In this document: positions 10,631-21,510 of the stretch, in pieces
Position numbering within the stretch: the first letter of the stretch is position 1
Layout of the letters: every line of letters starts with the position of its first letter
NCBI GenBank assembly: GCA_014621425.1
Contig: JAANBB010000514.1
Coordinates: 1 to 25,540 of the forward strand
Length of the DNA: 25,540 nt
Source: Cylindrodendrum hubeiense
Taxonomy: Eukaryota; Ascomycota; Sordariomycetes; Hypocreales; Nectriaceae
Direction: 5' to 3'
The notes under the pieces: generated by a model
Databases searched by the model: none
Told to the model about the DNA's origin: nothing
The model's input: only the letters and a program-made list of their open reading frames with translations
Made by a program: the position numbers and the translations under genes

Positions 10631-10751
10631 ATCCATTACGTGGATACGGCCTCAAGACAATAAACCCTCCACCACTGATCGTCACGGGGGTTTCGTCTTC
10701 GTCCAGGCGCCGCCACGCCGTTCATTCATGGCTTTTGGGCGGAACTCTAAT

Positions 10752-10881
10752 TTGCTGACGTTCCGTTTGTAGTTGATCTTGTTACAGCCTCAACCCCTAC
10801 AACGGAGACAACATGTCTTCCGTTGCCAGGTATGCATCGGGTCTGCGCAACGGTTGGTCCTGCAGACTTCTTTGTTCGTAA
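10752..10881 (+). other. Gene-start-like element: acceptor, leader, ATG and short ORF
   Basis: A CTGAC branch site (10755-10759) and a TAG acceptor (10770-10772) follow a CT-rich tract upstream. A 40-nt leader then leads to an ATG at 10813 in a strong fungal context (GACAACATG). Read straight through, the ORF is 22 codons, starting MSSVARYASGLRNGW and stopping at 10881. A GTATGC donor at 10829 could instead splice after MSSVA, but I could not find a convincing downstream exon. This may be a short transcript, a decayed gene or chance. Confidence 0.25.
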
Positions 10882-11973
10882 TCCAGCGCAGGGATCCAAT
10901 CCATCTACGGGCAACCCGGATGTGTGCTGTACGCACATTTCCAGGTCTGCCTGGTGAGCGACACGTACTCACTGCTAGGCACGCTCGGTGCTCGCGGTGC
11001 CTAGGGTGGCAAAGTGGACCGGATTAAGGGTGTGTGGGTGACAGATCAGGCCCATCAGCGACTCGGGTCAAGTGAGGTTAGCAATCGTCGTCAATTCCTA
11101 GGCCTCGACTCGTGCTGCGTTGCTGAGGGCATCAAATCTTACAAACTCGCCGCCTCTGGTTGATCTGAGAGCAGCGGGGACTACCAAGACCCTGATACCG
11201 GTGTTACAGACGGTGTCAAAGACGGGCAGGCTTCGTCTCCTCTAGCGTTGCCGAGAGCCACACGGGGACAGCAACCAAAGCGAACCATTTGATCCATCTC
11301 CGTCGAGGCTATCAACTCCAAAAGCCCTCAAAGTTCTCACTAGTCGCTGCCTTGTATTATCCCAACTCGCTTTGTGTCTCGGCTCCGCTCCTTGGGGCCT
11401 CCGCTTTCAAGACTAAAAAGGGCCTATTGGACCCTGAATGCCGTCATCACGGTTAACCAGTTTAGGAGGGAGCCCGACTACCAAGTGCAAGCCGATTCTC
11501 CACCGTTCCGCTCGACACCCTCGTGTTCCGCCGTGTAACACATCTAGAGGATCCTCTGTCAAGAGACGGTTGTCAAAAGGCCCTCCTGAGTTATGTCGTG
11601 CGTGTGTCCTATTGCTCGCCATGCCCATCACAATCCCATTAGCAATCCCTTGTCTCACCACTCTTCTAAACCACGCGCGCCTGCATCGGCCTCCGCTCGC
11701 CTCGCCGCTGCCCAGCCTCACTCGATCCCCCGCTCCTCCATTTCCGTCCACACATCATCGGTATCCTTGCTCGAGCCGCCGGGCAGCATGTCGCAACGGT
11801 GGGGACCCGTCTCCGCTTGCTTCTGGGCCCTGCAATGTTCCGTTTTGAATCCTGGCTAGGCCATCGCTCCCCCGACTGAGTCGGCCGAGTCTCTTACCCA
11901 AGCCCGGAGCTCTTCTCCACGCGCCCCCAACGCAGAGTGACATGCTGCATAGCCGGCACCAGTTTCTAGACGA

Positions 11974-11995
11974 CATACCTACCTAGGTATCTACC
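11974..11995. repeat. TACCTAGGTA palindrome
   Basis: Contains ATACCTACCTAGGTATCTACC with a perfect 10-bp TACCTAGGTA core. Member of the dispersed TAGGTA family. Confidence 0.6.
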
Positions 11996-12734
11996 GCGCT
12001 TCTGTGCTGCACTTCTGCACATTCCTATGTTGTACGCTTGCCCTACGTTGTCGATTCGCTCAAGTGACTCGCTGCGTGTCAAGTGACACCCCTTGGGTTG
12101 CACGATCCAGGGCCACTCGTCCAACATGCGCTCGCTGTGCGTCGTCACTTGGGTTGTGCTGCAGCAGATCGACAATCTCGACGAACAGGGTCCCTCACGA
12201 TAAAGACCATGTGAACGAGGGTTGCCATCCCCGGCCCGGTGCCGTCCCACTGACTGCAACCGCATCCTCCCAGGCGAAGACGCACAGGGAAAGCTTGCAC
12301 ATGGGTGCGAGGCACAGTCGCATCTTGATGCTGCACCCTTACCTTGCCGACGAGATACATCTCGATTATCACCAGATCGTCCCGATGCCTACTTGCCTTG
12401 ACCTTGACCTGTGCTTCACATTGAAACTGCAATGCAGGGCAAAGCAAAACGCTGCGACTCCATTATCTCTATCCTTCCTTGCCCGATAGTCCCTTGATTA
12501 TGCTACAACCTGTCCATCCAGCCCCAACCTATGAGACCACAATAATCAATGACAATCGCCTCGCTGCCTGTACGAATGAGGGTATCTGATGCCTTTCCAT
12601 CCAGCCAGGTACAAAAAACAAGCGATCGAAACAAGGGGGAATGCCCCTTCCATCTCCATCTCCATTCCCTGCCCATCTCCTCTGCTCTGATTCATCAATT
12701 CCAACCATGGTGCCAAGCCGTCTCCAAATCCGTA

Positions 12735-15700
12735 TCATTCGACTTCCTTCAAGTAGCTCTCATCGCCGCGGTAGGTTGTTCCGTCCAAAGTTGCCCGAAA
12801 AGGCCGGGGCCCGCCGGCATTCCACCCCTGCGTAACACTGTTCTTGACAATCTGCGCCGCCGCCGCCGTGGCCGCCTGCCGCTCCTTCTGACGATGCCTC
12901 TCCTTAAGGTAATTCGCCGCCTCGGGCCGCATGCGCAGAATCCGCAAGATCATATCATCGCTGGGGTCCGCCTGCGCCTCCCGTCTCTTGGCTTCCTTAG
13001 CCTGGCGCATCGTGCCCAGGTTGCGGCTCATCATGATGCTCTTGCCGCGCCTGATCGTGCCCATGCTGGCAAACGCCCCTGCGCCGCCGAACGTTGCACC
13101 GAACGTCGCCGGAGCCGATAGCCGGTTCTGCTGCTGGTTCTGCTGCTGAAGGGCTTGTTGGGCACGCTGGGCAGTCGCGGCAGCCATTCGTTCCGACTCG
13201 CGAATCAGACTATTAGAGTCCTCGAAGTAGAAGAAGTTCAGCGAAGCCAGCTCGTGCCACTTAGACGACTTGAGCACCTCCGCCGGAACTCCCAGCTGCT
13301 CTCCCGAGTGCTCATCCCTGGCGTTGAAGAACACAAACAGCATCTCCAGCCAGTGGTAGACTACATCGAGTTCCTTGCGATTGAGCGGCCGCTGCAGGGA
13401 GGGCTTCTCCGACAATGGCGGCACCAGGAGGCATTCAATGACCATGAGGACCTCCTTCCAGAGACGTGTCATGACTGCAATCATTGTCTTTTCTGTCAAG
13501 GTCTGTTTCATAATGGCGAAGTTCTCGTCAAAATACGCAAACAAGGGAGTCAGGGCACTCTCGATCTGGGTGGGCGTTGCCACCGCAGGCATCGTCGAAG
13601 CGCGCTTCTTCCACAAACTCGTTACAGACGCCCCTAAGCCACCGGTTCCCAACAGATTTCGGAGCGTTTCAACGGAAAGCGTAGCGTTGATCTGAGATGT
13701 GAGCTGTTTCGCGTTAGCATAGCTGTCTGATAATCCTGGGGCGGTAGGCTACTCACCTTGTCCGTAATCTTGCGGACCATGTCTCTCTCGGTTCGCTTGA
13801 GATGCCTGAAGGCTTTCCCAAAGTGAAACTGAATGTCATCTCGCTCACCTTCCATGCTGACCCTGATCAACAATCGACCTTGGGAGTCCAGGTCTAGCCA
13901 GAACTCTCGGGGCAGATAGTCGCTGAAATGAACAGGGTCCAGCTTGAGCGAGGTTCGTCCCACATAGTCGTGGTCACCGAAGGTATCATAGTCCCAAATG
14001 GTTGCAATCATATTTACAGGTCCCTGAACCGTGATGTCAAACGTCTCGTCCCATCTTGGGTTGAGATTCTTCGAGATAATTCTCGTCTTGTGGAGACGTT
14101 TCTGGTATTCGTCGCCGAAGACCACGTAAGGGTCACTGAAACCGTTGGGATCGCAGGCTTTGAGGTCTTCGGCTTCCACCACCTTGATCGTGAAGGTATA
14201 CTTGTTTGGCCTGCGCACCTTTTTCTTCGGTCCATCAATCTTCTCTAGCAGGGCGGCACAAGCGTCGGGGTCCATATTCGTTTCAAGCTTATCCAGCTCT
14301 TGCATGGCATACTCAATGTTGTTGAGCTTCACAAAGGACTGGCAGATGTTAGTTTACAGCTATATCGGGGGCGGACAAGAAAGTTCCTACCTCTGGGTAG
14401 AATTGAAAGGGCTCGACGCGGTCTTTGTTGTTCCAGGCATCCTTGGCGTACTGCATCCACCTGTCCTGGGCCGACTGTGTTTGCGCTGCCATTTCTTCGG
14501 CAGACGGACGGTCCATCTCCTTCGCAAAGCGTTGATCAACCACCTCGCAGTATTTTCCGATACCTGTGGCGAACGACCTGGCGAGGGCCGTCATAAACCG
14601 AGCATGGTGCTCGTCATTATCCCACTCCAACTTGACAACCTGATCGATGGTTTGATTGAAAAGCATGAACATGTCGATAATGGACACACTGTGGCGTTCC
14701 GAGTCCAAGGGAGTCTGGTCAGGACTTTCCGTACGGACCTGAAACTGGTCCTGCTTGATGGCTTGGTCCACATACTCCTCCATTCTACCTTCAGCGGCGC
14801 CAATCCAGCGCCACACAAAGTCAACCAGGAGGTTCTCGATGTTGAAGGCAAATGGTCGTCCGGGGAGGGACTCGTGATGGATCTGACGAATTTCGACCAA
14901 CTCCTTGTATAACTCAAAACCTTCCTGGATATCAATTTCGGTCTGTGTCTCGGCAGCGCTCTGCAATATAGTTTGAATGATGGCATCGGCATCCTCTTCA
15001 AAACTAGGGAAGACCTCCTCGACTAGAATAGCCAATGGGTTCACTCCCATTATTTCGGGCGTCTTTTTATATCGCTTCTTAATCCTGTCACACAGCTTGA
15101 TGACCGTCTTGCCGAGTTTGACCGCATGGCCAAAGTCCCATTCTTCCCTCTGTGCCGGTATTTCTTTCTCCATGTATTGGCGGTATGCGTCCGCTGCTCG
15201 ATGGCGTAGTGCTTGGGAGAGGTGTTCGGCAAATTCGGAGGCTGCATCGGCACGCGGCGAGAAGCATGGGTCGCTCATGATATGCTGGTCCAAGACAAAC
15301 AAAACGGCGGCAATCTGAGGTGGCTTCACATCATAGCACTTCTCCATCAGGTCATAAAGCTCGCGCAAGAGGGTCTCGTGGACGCTGGAAAGGGTGTGCT
15401 GATAGACGGCAAAATCATGGACAGTCCATCGGCCAGGGTCAATCTCCGGCAGAGGAGTCGTGTAATGAGGCATGTGTGGAGGCTTCTTTACCTCGGGAAG
15501 CGGCGCCTTGATGAAGTCGAAGACTGAGTCTAGTTCCTCGGGAACCAGTTCCCGGTCCACGAACTTGCGGGCGGCCACCTCGAGCAGAACAATGAGTCTT
15601 GAGAATTGAGGGACTCGCCATCGCACGCAGAGCTCGGTTAAGAGATCCATGGACTGTTTGGAGAGGGGCTGGTAATCAAGGTCTGGGTCGGCATGGATCT

Positions 15701-16967
15701 GGTCAAAGGACATGGCTTGCTGGAGAATGTACTTGAAAAAGGCCCGGGGATCTTGGGGGGTGAATGTGTAGATATCCTCTTCGACGGCTCTGATGCTGGG
15801 ATCACTGAGGGATAGAGATGCCAAGTTAAGCGACGGGTCAAAGGCTAGGGTGCCATCAGTGGAGTTGGAAAGAGCACGGCTAAGGTCTGCATAGGCTCGA
15901 TCGTCATAGGTGGACTGGGGACGGTTCGGCAAGGCCTTGTCCAAGTGACTAGTTGACGACTTTGCGAGCTCTGGCTTGGCTAGTATGACGTCGAGGATCA
16001 TCTTGGATAGATGGGGGGTCTCGGCTTCTTTCCACTCGAGAAAGGACTCCTCGAGATCAAAGTCCTGGCTCCTAAGGGCACCAGGCAGGTTTGAGTTCAG
16101 CCTCGCCTGGTAGGACTTGAGGTCTCTAAGTGCCGCCTCCTCGGTCCACACTTGTCGGTTCTCGTTGATCTCCGCCTGTACCTCGGAAAAGCTCAGGCCG
16201 AAGATGCTAGCGACAACTTGAACCATAGGCATATCCTTGACATCGTAGCTCAAGGGCACGACGACTTCTATTGTAGTGCCAGCACCATCGGCAACCAAAT
16301 CCTGATCATTGGTGAGGAGCTTCTTCTCCAGTGAATTGAGCCTGGACATCAGCTCAGGCTTATCGCGGTCGTGGCCGTGGTCTCGGATAATCGTGGCAAT
16401 CAGTCGGACAAGCAAGGCGAGATGTCGGTCGGGGATGAGCTTCCAGGAGTCGTCGCCGGCAACGGCGCCCTTTTGGGCAGCCTTGGTGGCAGCGGTATAG
16501 AACATGAGGATAAGGGGTTCTAGCTTTCTCTCCTTGTCAATCGTCTTGCGAAAGTTGCGCTCGGTGAAGGCAGTGTATGCTTCGGCGAAGGTCCTCTTGA
16601 CGGCGGCATCGTTGTAGCCAGGGAGGCGCTCGCTGCCCCTGAGGATACCGCTGACCCTGTCGAGCAGAGCGCTGGAGAAGTTGTGCGGCAGCTTTAAGCC
16701 GGAGGAGGAGCCGGAGACGTATTCCTGGACCAGGACGCCGACGCTGGTATGTGTTCGGGCGGGCTGCTTGGGGGCCGGGACGTATTGCTTTCGCTTGGCC
16801 TTGGGCTGCAGAAGGTAGTGTAGATAGGCGGCGCGCAGAGCGAAGCTGTGGGCCTCGTCATGTTCGACGACGATGTGATGGGCCCTCGAGGTCGCGCGGG
16901 CTCTGCCAGCGTCTTTGCTGCTGTTGACCCGACGGCCATGCCAGGAGCTTCGGGATGCTGACGACAT
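12735..16967 (-). CDS. Munc13/UNC13-like protein with MUN (MHD) and C2 domains
   Basis: Probable vesicle-priming factor acting with SNAREs at the plasma membrane; the nearest characterised fungal relatives I can name are the S. pombe Ync13/Git1 type. Exons are 16967-14391, 14338-13757 and 13703-12735, giving 1375 aa. The long N-terminal helical region leads into MHD1 (about 700-830). A C2 domain follows (about 904-1026), with candidate calcium ligands D922 and D928 in ACDPNGFSDPY and D975, D977, D983 in WDYDTFGDHD. MHD2 lies at about 1100-1220, and the tail is Gln/Ala-rich and basic. The C2 domain inserted between the two MHDs matches the fungal family architecture. Introns are 14339-14390 (52 nt, phase 0) and 13704-13756 (53 nt); an alternative acceptor ending the second intron at 13692 would remove four residues. 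ATG 16967 is the first Met after an in-frame upstream TGA. Strong family call, inferred function. Confidence 0.93.
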
Positions 16968-16970
16968 GGC

Positions 16971-17000
16971 GATGTCGATGTCGATGTCGATGTCGATGTC
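16971..17000 (+). repeat. (GATGTC)5 hexanucleotide repeat at the Munc13-like start codon
   Basis: Five perfect GATGTC copies lie immediately upstream of the start codon of the minus-strand gene, reading GACATC repeats in its 5' leader. Relative to the ATG the repeat is in frame and would read Asp-Ile repeats, but no ATG precedes it before an in-frame TGA, so it is untranslated in that frame. Confidence 0.85.
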
Positions 17001-19419
17001 GGCGACGGGGGGAAACGGGTATGGTGGGGTTGCTCAGGACTCAAGATGATGCCCAAACGGTCGATACGCGCCCCGGCTCATGACCGACAACAGGCGATAG
17101 AGAGTCACAGTGGGCAGCCGGAGCGTGGAATACGGCGACAAGCTGGCTGGAGGTGGTATTCGTACTGGTGCGGGAGGGAGAGACGACAAAGGGCGTCTGA
17201 CAAGGAGAAGACAAGATATGCAGCAGGATTTGGGATGGAATGACAAGCTGACGTTTGGGTGGGAACTTGATTAAGGTAGGTGCTGGGGTGGTACAGTGCA
17301 GTGGAGGGCAAGTGGGTGCGATACGTAGTACTTGGGGATTGACGGTGAGAGCCGCCCCTCACAGCGCGGCTCAGCGTAGCGCACCGCCGCCACGGAAGCC
17401 CTATCTGCAGGTCCTAGCTAATTGTCTGCTATGTACGAGACACACAGCACCTAGCTGCTAGCTAACGCGCAGGTGCTACTGTACTGTAATTATAAGCCCT
17501 TGACAGCACATCCTGTTAAGTGCGTCCGGAGCAGCACGCTCAACACGGGACATGCGGCGGCGATGGTGACGCAACGTCATTGATGGGCTGAGGTCAAGTG
17601 CTTGGTCCTTAGTTCTTGGGCTTGGATTGCCAGCCAGTGAAAGGGGCTCTGGTTTCTGGTGCTTATTAGTGGAACGTGGAGGGAGAGCCCCCTGGAGGAG
17701 TCGCCCGAGCCAATTGAAGCGCTGGTCACCCCGCCATGGTGGCCGACGATGTATCCCTCCGGCGACTGGTGATGCCCGAGCCAAGCCTGAGCCCGAACCG
17801 CCTGCAACCAAGGGACGGGACATTGGGAAACTTGCAACAGAGCCGCTCGTCAGCTTCGTCCACATGGCCGTGAAGTGGCCAAAGGAAGGGCCTATTCCCA
17901 GGCACCTTGGCCTGCCAATGGGGCCATGGAATTCTCTCCAACAGCGCCTCGCCACCTAAGCGGCGCCCTTCAATCCCACTAGTTAAGTGACACCACGGCA
18001 ATGTCTGGGAAGGGAGCGTCTTTGTAAACGGTGGCCTCGAGAAAGCAACGGGTCTGTTTCCGATGATCCGTCGTCGCCGATCGTGGTAAAGCTAGTGGCG
18101 AGGCAGGCCTAGGGACATGGGCCCTGATTGCTTGCATTGACTTTGGGTCTGCGTATGAAGCAGTAAAGTCCAGCAAGTCCCTACCATTCTTGGCCGTCTT
18201 CATGCTCTCTCTCCCAGCGCACTGCCAGTGTTGGCGAATGAATCCCAAGCGCAGAGGCGCGGCGCCCAATCGTTTGGCCTCTGGTCCCCAGAACCTGGAA
18301 CCCGCCAAGCGTCGGATCCCTTGGACTAGGATGACTGCAGATCACCAAACGGCGACAACGGCACCAGAGCCAGAGCTTACTTGCTTTTGGCGCATGACGG
18401 CCAAACGGCCAAGCCGAATAATGCATTCCGATATCTCTTCATCGAAGAAAACCTGTTCCGTTTCCACTTGCCGATGCAGGGGCACGGAGTTGCAGTCATT
18501 GCAGTCATTGCAGCGGTGGTTGCTGGTCTCGACCCTCGATGAGTTTCGAGATGGAAGGGTGGCAATGACGAAGCTGTACGGCTTGCCTCTAATGGGGTTC
18601 TTGATGGGAAATATACGAAAAAGGACACCTTCCTCGAGTAGCGTCCGTATTCATCCCCAGCCGATTTGCCGGGTTTTAAGGGCTATTGACCCAATATAGT
18701 TAATGGGAGCCTGCGTTACGATACCGTCAGCCAGTATCTGAGCCACACATGTCATGTCACGCGTGGGTTGTGTCGTTACCGCAGCCGCAGCCGTTCGTGG
18801 TCAGCTGCCTGTTGTTCTCGTGTTCTGGGCATCACGGTTCGGAAGACGGAATAGCTCACGGGGACGCGCATGTACCAGACTATGCCGTACTCTGCACGTT
18901 GTCATTTGAGATGAACACTGCGGCGTGAGAGGCGAATGGCAATGGCAAAACATCTGCGTCTAGGGTGGCTGCCCATGACAATCCGCTAGCACCTCTCGTC
19001 ACCCTCGAAAGGTCTACAGAAAACGCACTCGAGACCCTGACAAGGAATGCTTATCTCCCCGGACCAGCATGGCAGGATGACGTTGGCCGTCGACGATTGG
19101 GCAGGATATGGCAGTTGGTTGTGCCCCGCCTGAAAGAGCCGTGAATGGATCAACAGGTGCATTTCTAAGTCGGGATACAAGACAGGACTCGACCGATGGA
19201 AATGGAGCGCCAGGCCTGGAAGCGCCCTGTGAGTCTGGCTGCGACAGGCCGCGACAGGCTAATGAGACCGCCGTTGGCGCAGTAAGTCACAGGCGCCACA
19301 GGACCCCGGTCATGAACCACACCCTGGTCTTGTTTCATCGACAGATGGAGGTTGTTCGCTCCGCCAATTTTAGCTGTGGAGGAGCATGGAAGGAGCGTGG
19401 TGCGGTGTACGACGTAACG

Positions 19420-19433
19420 ACCTAGGTAGGTAT
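19420..19433. repeat. CCTAGGTAGGTA element
   Basis: A short ACCTAGGTAGGTAT motif, again the dispersed TAGGTA family, on an otherwise featureless background. Confidence 0.5.
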
Positions 19434-20129
19434 GGGCCGTATGGTGCTCCTTCGATACGCGCTCCTTCAATACGGGCGGGCTGAGCAGTGAGCAGTGAGT
19501 GGTGAGTGGGTGATTTGGGACAGTTCCTACCGTCGGTCCGTTGACCCAAATAGAGCAAAGAACACCATCCATCCACCCACATCCATAGAACCCTGGATAC
19601 CATCCCGGTAGCAGAGCATCGGGAGGAGACATGAGCTTTGCCTACTTGCCTACTTGCCTACCACAGAGCAGATGTGAGACACAGCCAAAAACCCCCAGCG
19701 ATGTCACCAAATCGAACCTAGTAGGGCCTAATTTGGCGAGACCCGATGTTCCCACAGCCCATTCTCCAGTTCTGGTGTCCAATTCTCCATTATCCGGCTC
19801 CTAGAGAACCCCGGCCCTGGACCTAAACCCACCTGAACCTGAGCCTGGTCAGTTCGGGTCTGGTCGTGCCTAACAAACTAACTGGGCGCATCTTACCAAC
19901 CTGTGGTCCTTGCCCCCCCGGCACTGGGGATGGGTAAAATGTATGTGCGTGTTTGCGTGTTTGCGTGTGCGGCCCCCGTGTGTGCGGGCTTGCGCATGGG
20001 TTGCTCGCCCTCGGCCGACGGTGAATACAGCAAAACAACGAACCAGGCAGACGATGAACGAGCCGTGGACGAATGAAAGGGTGACGGAATGAATGAACAC
20101 CCCCGGCTGCCTGCGTGTGCGCATACGTG

Positions 20130-20168
20130 CTGCGGTTCTGCGGTTCTGCGTGCTGCGTGCTGCGTGCT
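20130..20168 (+). repeat. CTGCGGTT / CTGCGTG short tandem repeat
   Basis: Two CTGCGGTT octamers are followed by three CTGCGTG heptamers, an evolving slippage repeat with no coding context. Confidence 0.75.
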
Positions 20169-20265
20169 ATTGCCTGCTTTGGCGCTGCAGCTGGCCGTCG
20201 AATCACTCGAATGTCGATTCTCCTCCACCACACTGGATGCCTCCTCCATCTCGTGGGCTATCTAA

Positions 20266-20605
20266 CTTACCTGCAACATCCCTGGTAGGCTCTTCTTCAT
20301 CTGCTGCCGACCCGGGGCCAACGTAGGATTGATTCCCTCCCCTCACCCATGCCCTGTGCTGTTGCTTCTGGTTATACGCATCCACGAGGTCCTTTGAGAA
20401 AACCTGTCCACACCCTTCATCCTCGGGCGTGCTGCCTTCTCCTTCCCATTCCCCTTCCGCCTCTTCTCCCCTCCTCCGCTTCCTGCACACCCCGGTCTCG
20501 TCAACCACGTATTCAAGCGCCCCTCTCTCGAGGCCTCTTGTCATCCTCTGCATCTCCCGCTCCTGCTCGCTCGTACGGCCCATCGCCCGACCATCGTTCT
20601 TCAAC
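20266..20605 (-). other. Doubtful minus-strand coding exon ending at a consensus donor
   Basis: A minus-strand frame of more than 200 codons (20829-20203) contains a polar, protein-like stretch (MGRTSEQEREMQRMTRGL, then VVDETGVCRKRRRGEEAEG, then SKDLVDAYNQKQQHRAW). It runs in frame to CAG followed by GTAAGT (donor at about 20272), a consensus fungal splice donor. Against it: arginine codons are mostly AGG/CGG, the acidic stretch is just the complement of a CT-rich tract, and I see no convincing next exon below 20266. It could be a real exon of an unrecognised gene or chance in the antisense of a leader. Confidence 0.25.
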
Positions 20606-20752
20606 GCTCCTCCTTTGATCCCTTCGTGGAATCCGCGTCCACATCCCGTCGTTGAAAGCCAAAGCAGCAGCGCTCCACATACTTCAACCGCCCACGCGCC
20701 GACCGCCGCCGTCGCCGCCCGCCACGCCGCCGCGACGCACCGGCGCACCGAC

Positions 20753-20815
20753 CACAGCGCCCACAACGCCCACTGTCGCCCACAGCGCCCACAGCGCCCA
20801 CGGCGCCCACTGTCG
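20753..20815 (+). repeat. 9-10 bp minisatellite (CAGCGCCCA units)
   Basis: Six to seven units of CAGCGCCCA with variants CAACGCCCA, CGGCGCCCA and CTGTCGCCCA. It explains the apparent Gly-Ala-Val and Trp-Ala-Leu repeats in overlapping open frames, which are therefore not evidence of a gene. Confidence 0.75.
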
Positions 20816-21349
20816 CTGCTGCACCTCACTGACTGCCACCTGCGCCCAGCTCACTAAGTCCACTGCAGATGCAGGCCAAGACAAGAATGAACGAGACTCT
20901 TTCCACGCCACGGCCATGCCGTTTTGTTTCTTATATCTTTCCCTTGCCCTTCTCTCCCCCTCCCACCTCCTCTGCAGTGCTGCTCACCTCCATCCTCCTT
21001 CTCTTGCACTTCAGACTTTTCCCCGTCTTCTCTACAAGACTCTCTTCTTAGTCTCCCTCCCTCCCTGTATCCGATCCCCGCTCTCTCAACATTGATAAGC
21101 TGCCTGCACAGTCGCATTGTCGGACCGGAGCGCGTACGACGTAGACTCGGACCCCACCTCCTCTCTCAAACACCACCCACCTGCACCACCACCTGCACCA
21201 CCTGGAGTACAGCCTTAACCTTCTCGTTCCTCCACCCTCAAGCACAACGCACGCAACACCCTTGCCACGAGACATCCTCCTTTCGCCCGTGCCGAATCCC
21301 ACGGCAGCTGCAGTAGACGAAGCCCTCGGGGAAGGACTCAAGCACGCAA

Positions 21350-21382
21350 AGACACACACGCACACACGCACGCACGCACGCA
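21350..21382 (+). repeat. Compound (CA)n/(CGCA)n microsatellite
   Basis: Alternating ACAC and ACGC units, about 33 bp long, in the probable leader of the gene starting at 21511. Confidence 0.8.
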
Positions 21383-21510
21383 TCGCCACCGGGTGGCCGA
21401 GTAGCCGCGCGCCTGCGAGGGATCCGCAGCCAATCTCAGAGAGACGGACGCCATCCCGTCAACACGCCACGCCGAGACAATCTGGAAGACTGCAAGACAC
21501 GCAGCCAGCC

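Larger units (their letters stand above)
7597..12734. other. Gene-poor intergenic region
   Basis: About 5.1 kb in which I can support no complete gene. Open frames of 100-194 codons occur on both strands (for example plus 10174-10758, minus 8543-9034, plus 11438-11848, plus 12004-12489), but they are Ser/Pro/Arg/Cys-rich, overlap each other and show no domain. Small tandem duplications occur at 8051-8070 and 8078-8101 (12-mer twice). A pyrimidine-rich, leader-like stretch lies at 10400-10515, followed by a gene-start-like element at 10752-10881. The 3' UTR of the Munc13-like gene should occupy the right edge. Confidence 0.5.
16968..21510. other. Gene-poor intergenic region between the Munc13-like gene and the small plus-strand gene
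   Basis: The left part is the promoter and leader of the Munc13-like gene; the right part (about 20850-21510), CT-rich on plus, looks like the leader of the gene at 21511. Between them I find no supported gene. Open frames such as minus 17476-17955 (159 codons) and plus 18190-18699 (169 codons) lack domains and overlap antisense frames. Small tandem repeats are scattered: GCAGTCATT twice near 18496, GCTCCTTC(G/A)ATACG twice at 19445-19474, GCCTACTT three times at 19638-19663, and others listed separately. Confidence 0.5.

Noticed and set aside
10174..10758. Plus-strand ORF of 194 codons
   Set aside because: Ser/Arg/Cys/Pro-rich, includes a translated TAGGTA repeat (YLGRYL) and CT-rich leader sequence; no domain.
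12549..13121. Plus-strand ORF of 190 codons over the Munc13-like C-terminus
   Set aside because: Overlaps the well-supported minus-strand coding exon and has no domain or splice support.
20203..20829. Gly/Ala/Val/Trp repeats in overlapping frames near 20750-20815
   Set aside because: They are translations of the CAGCGCCCA minisatellite, not protein repeats.
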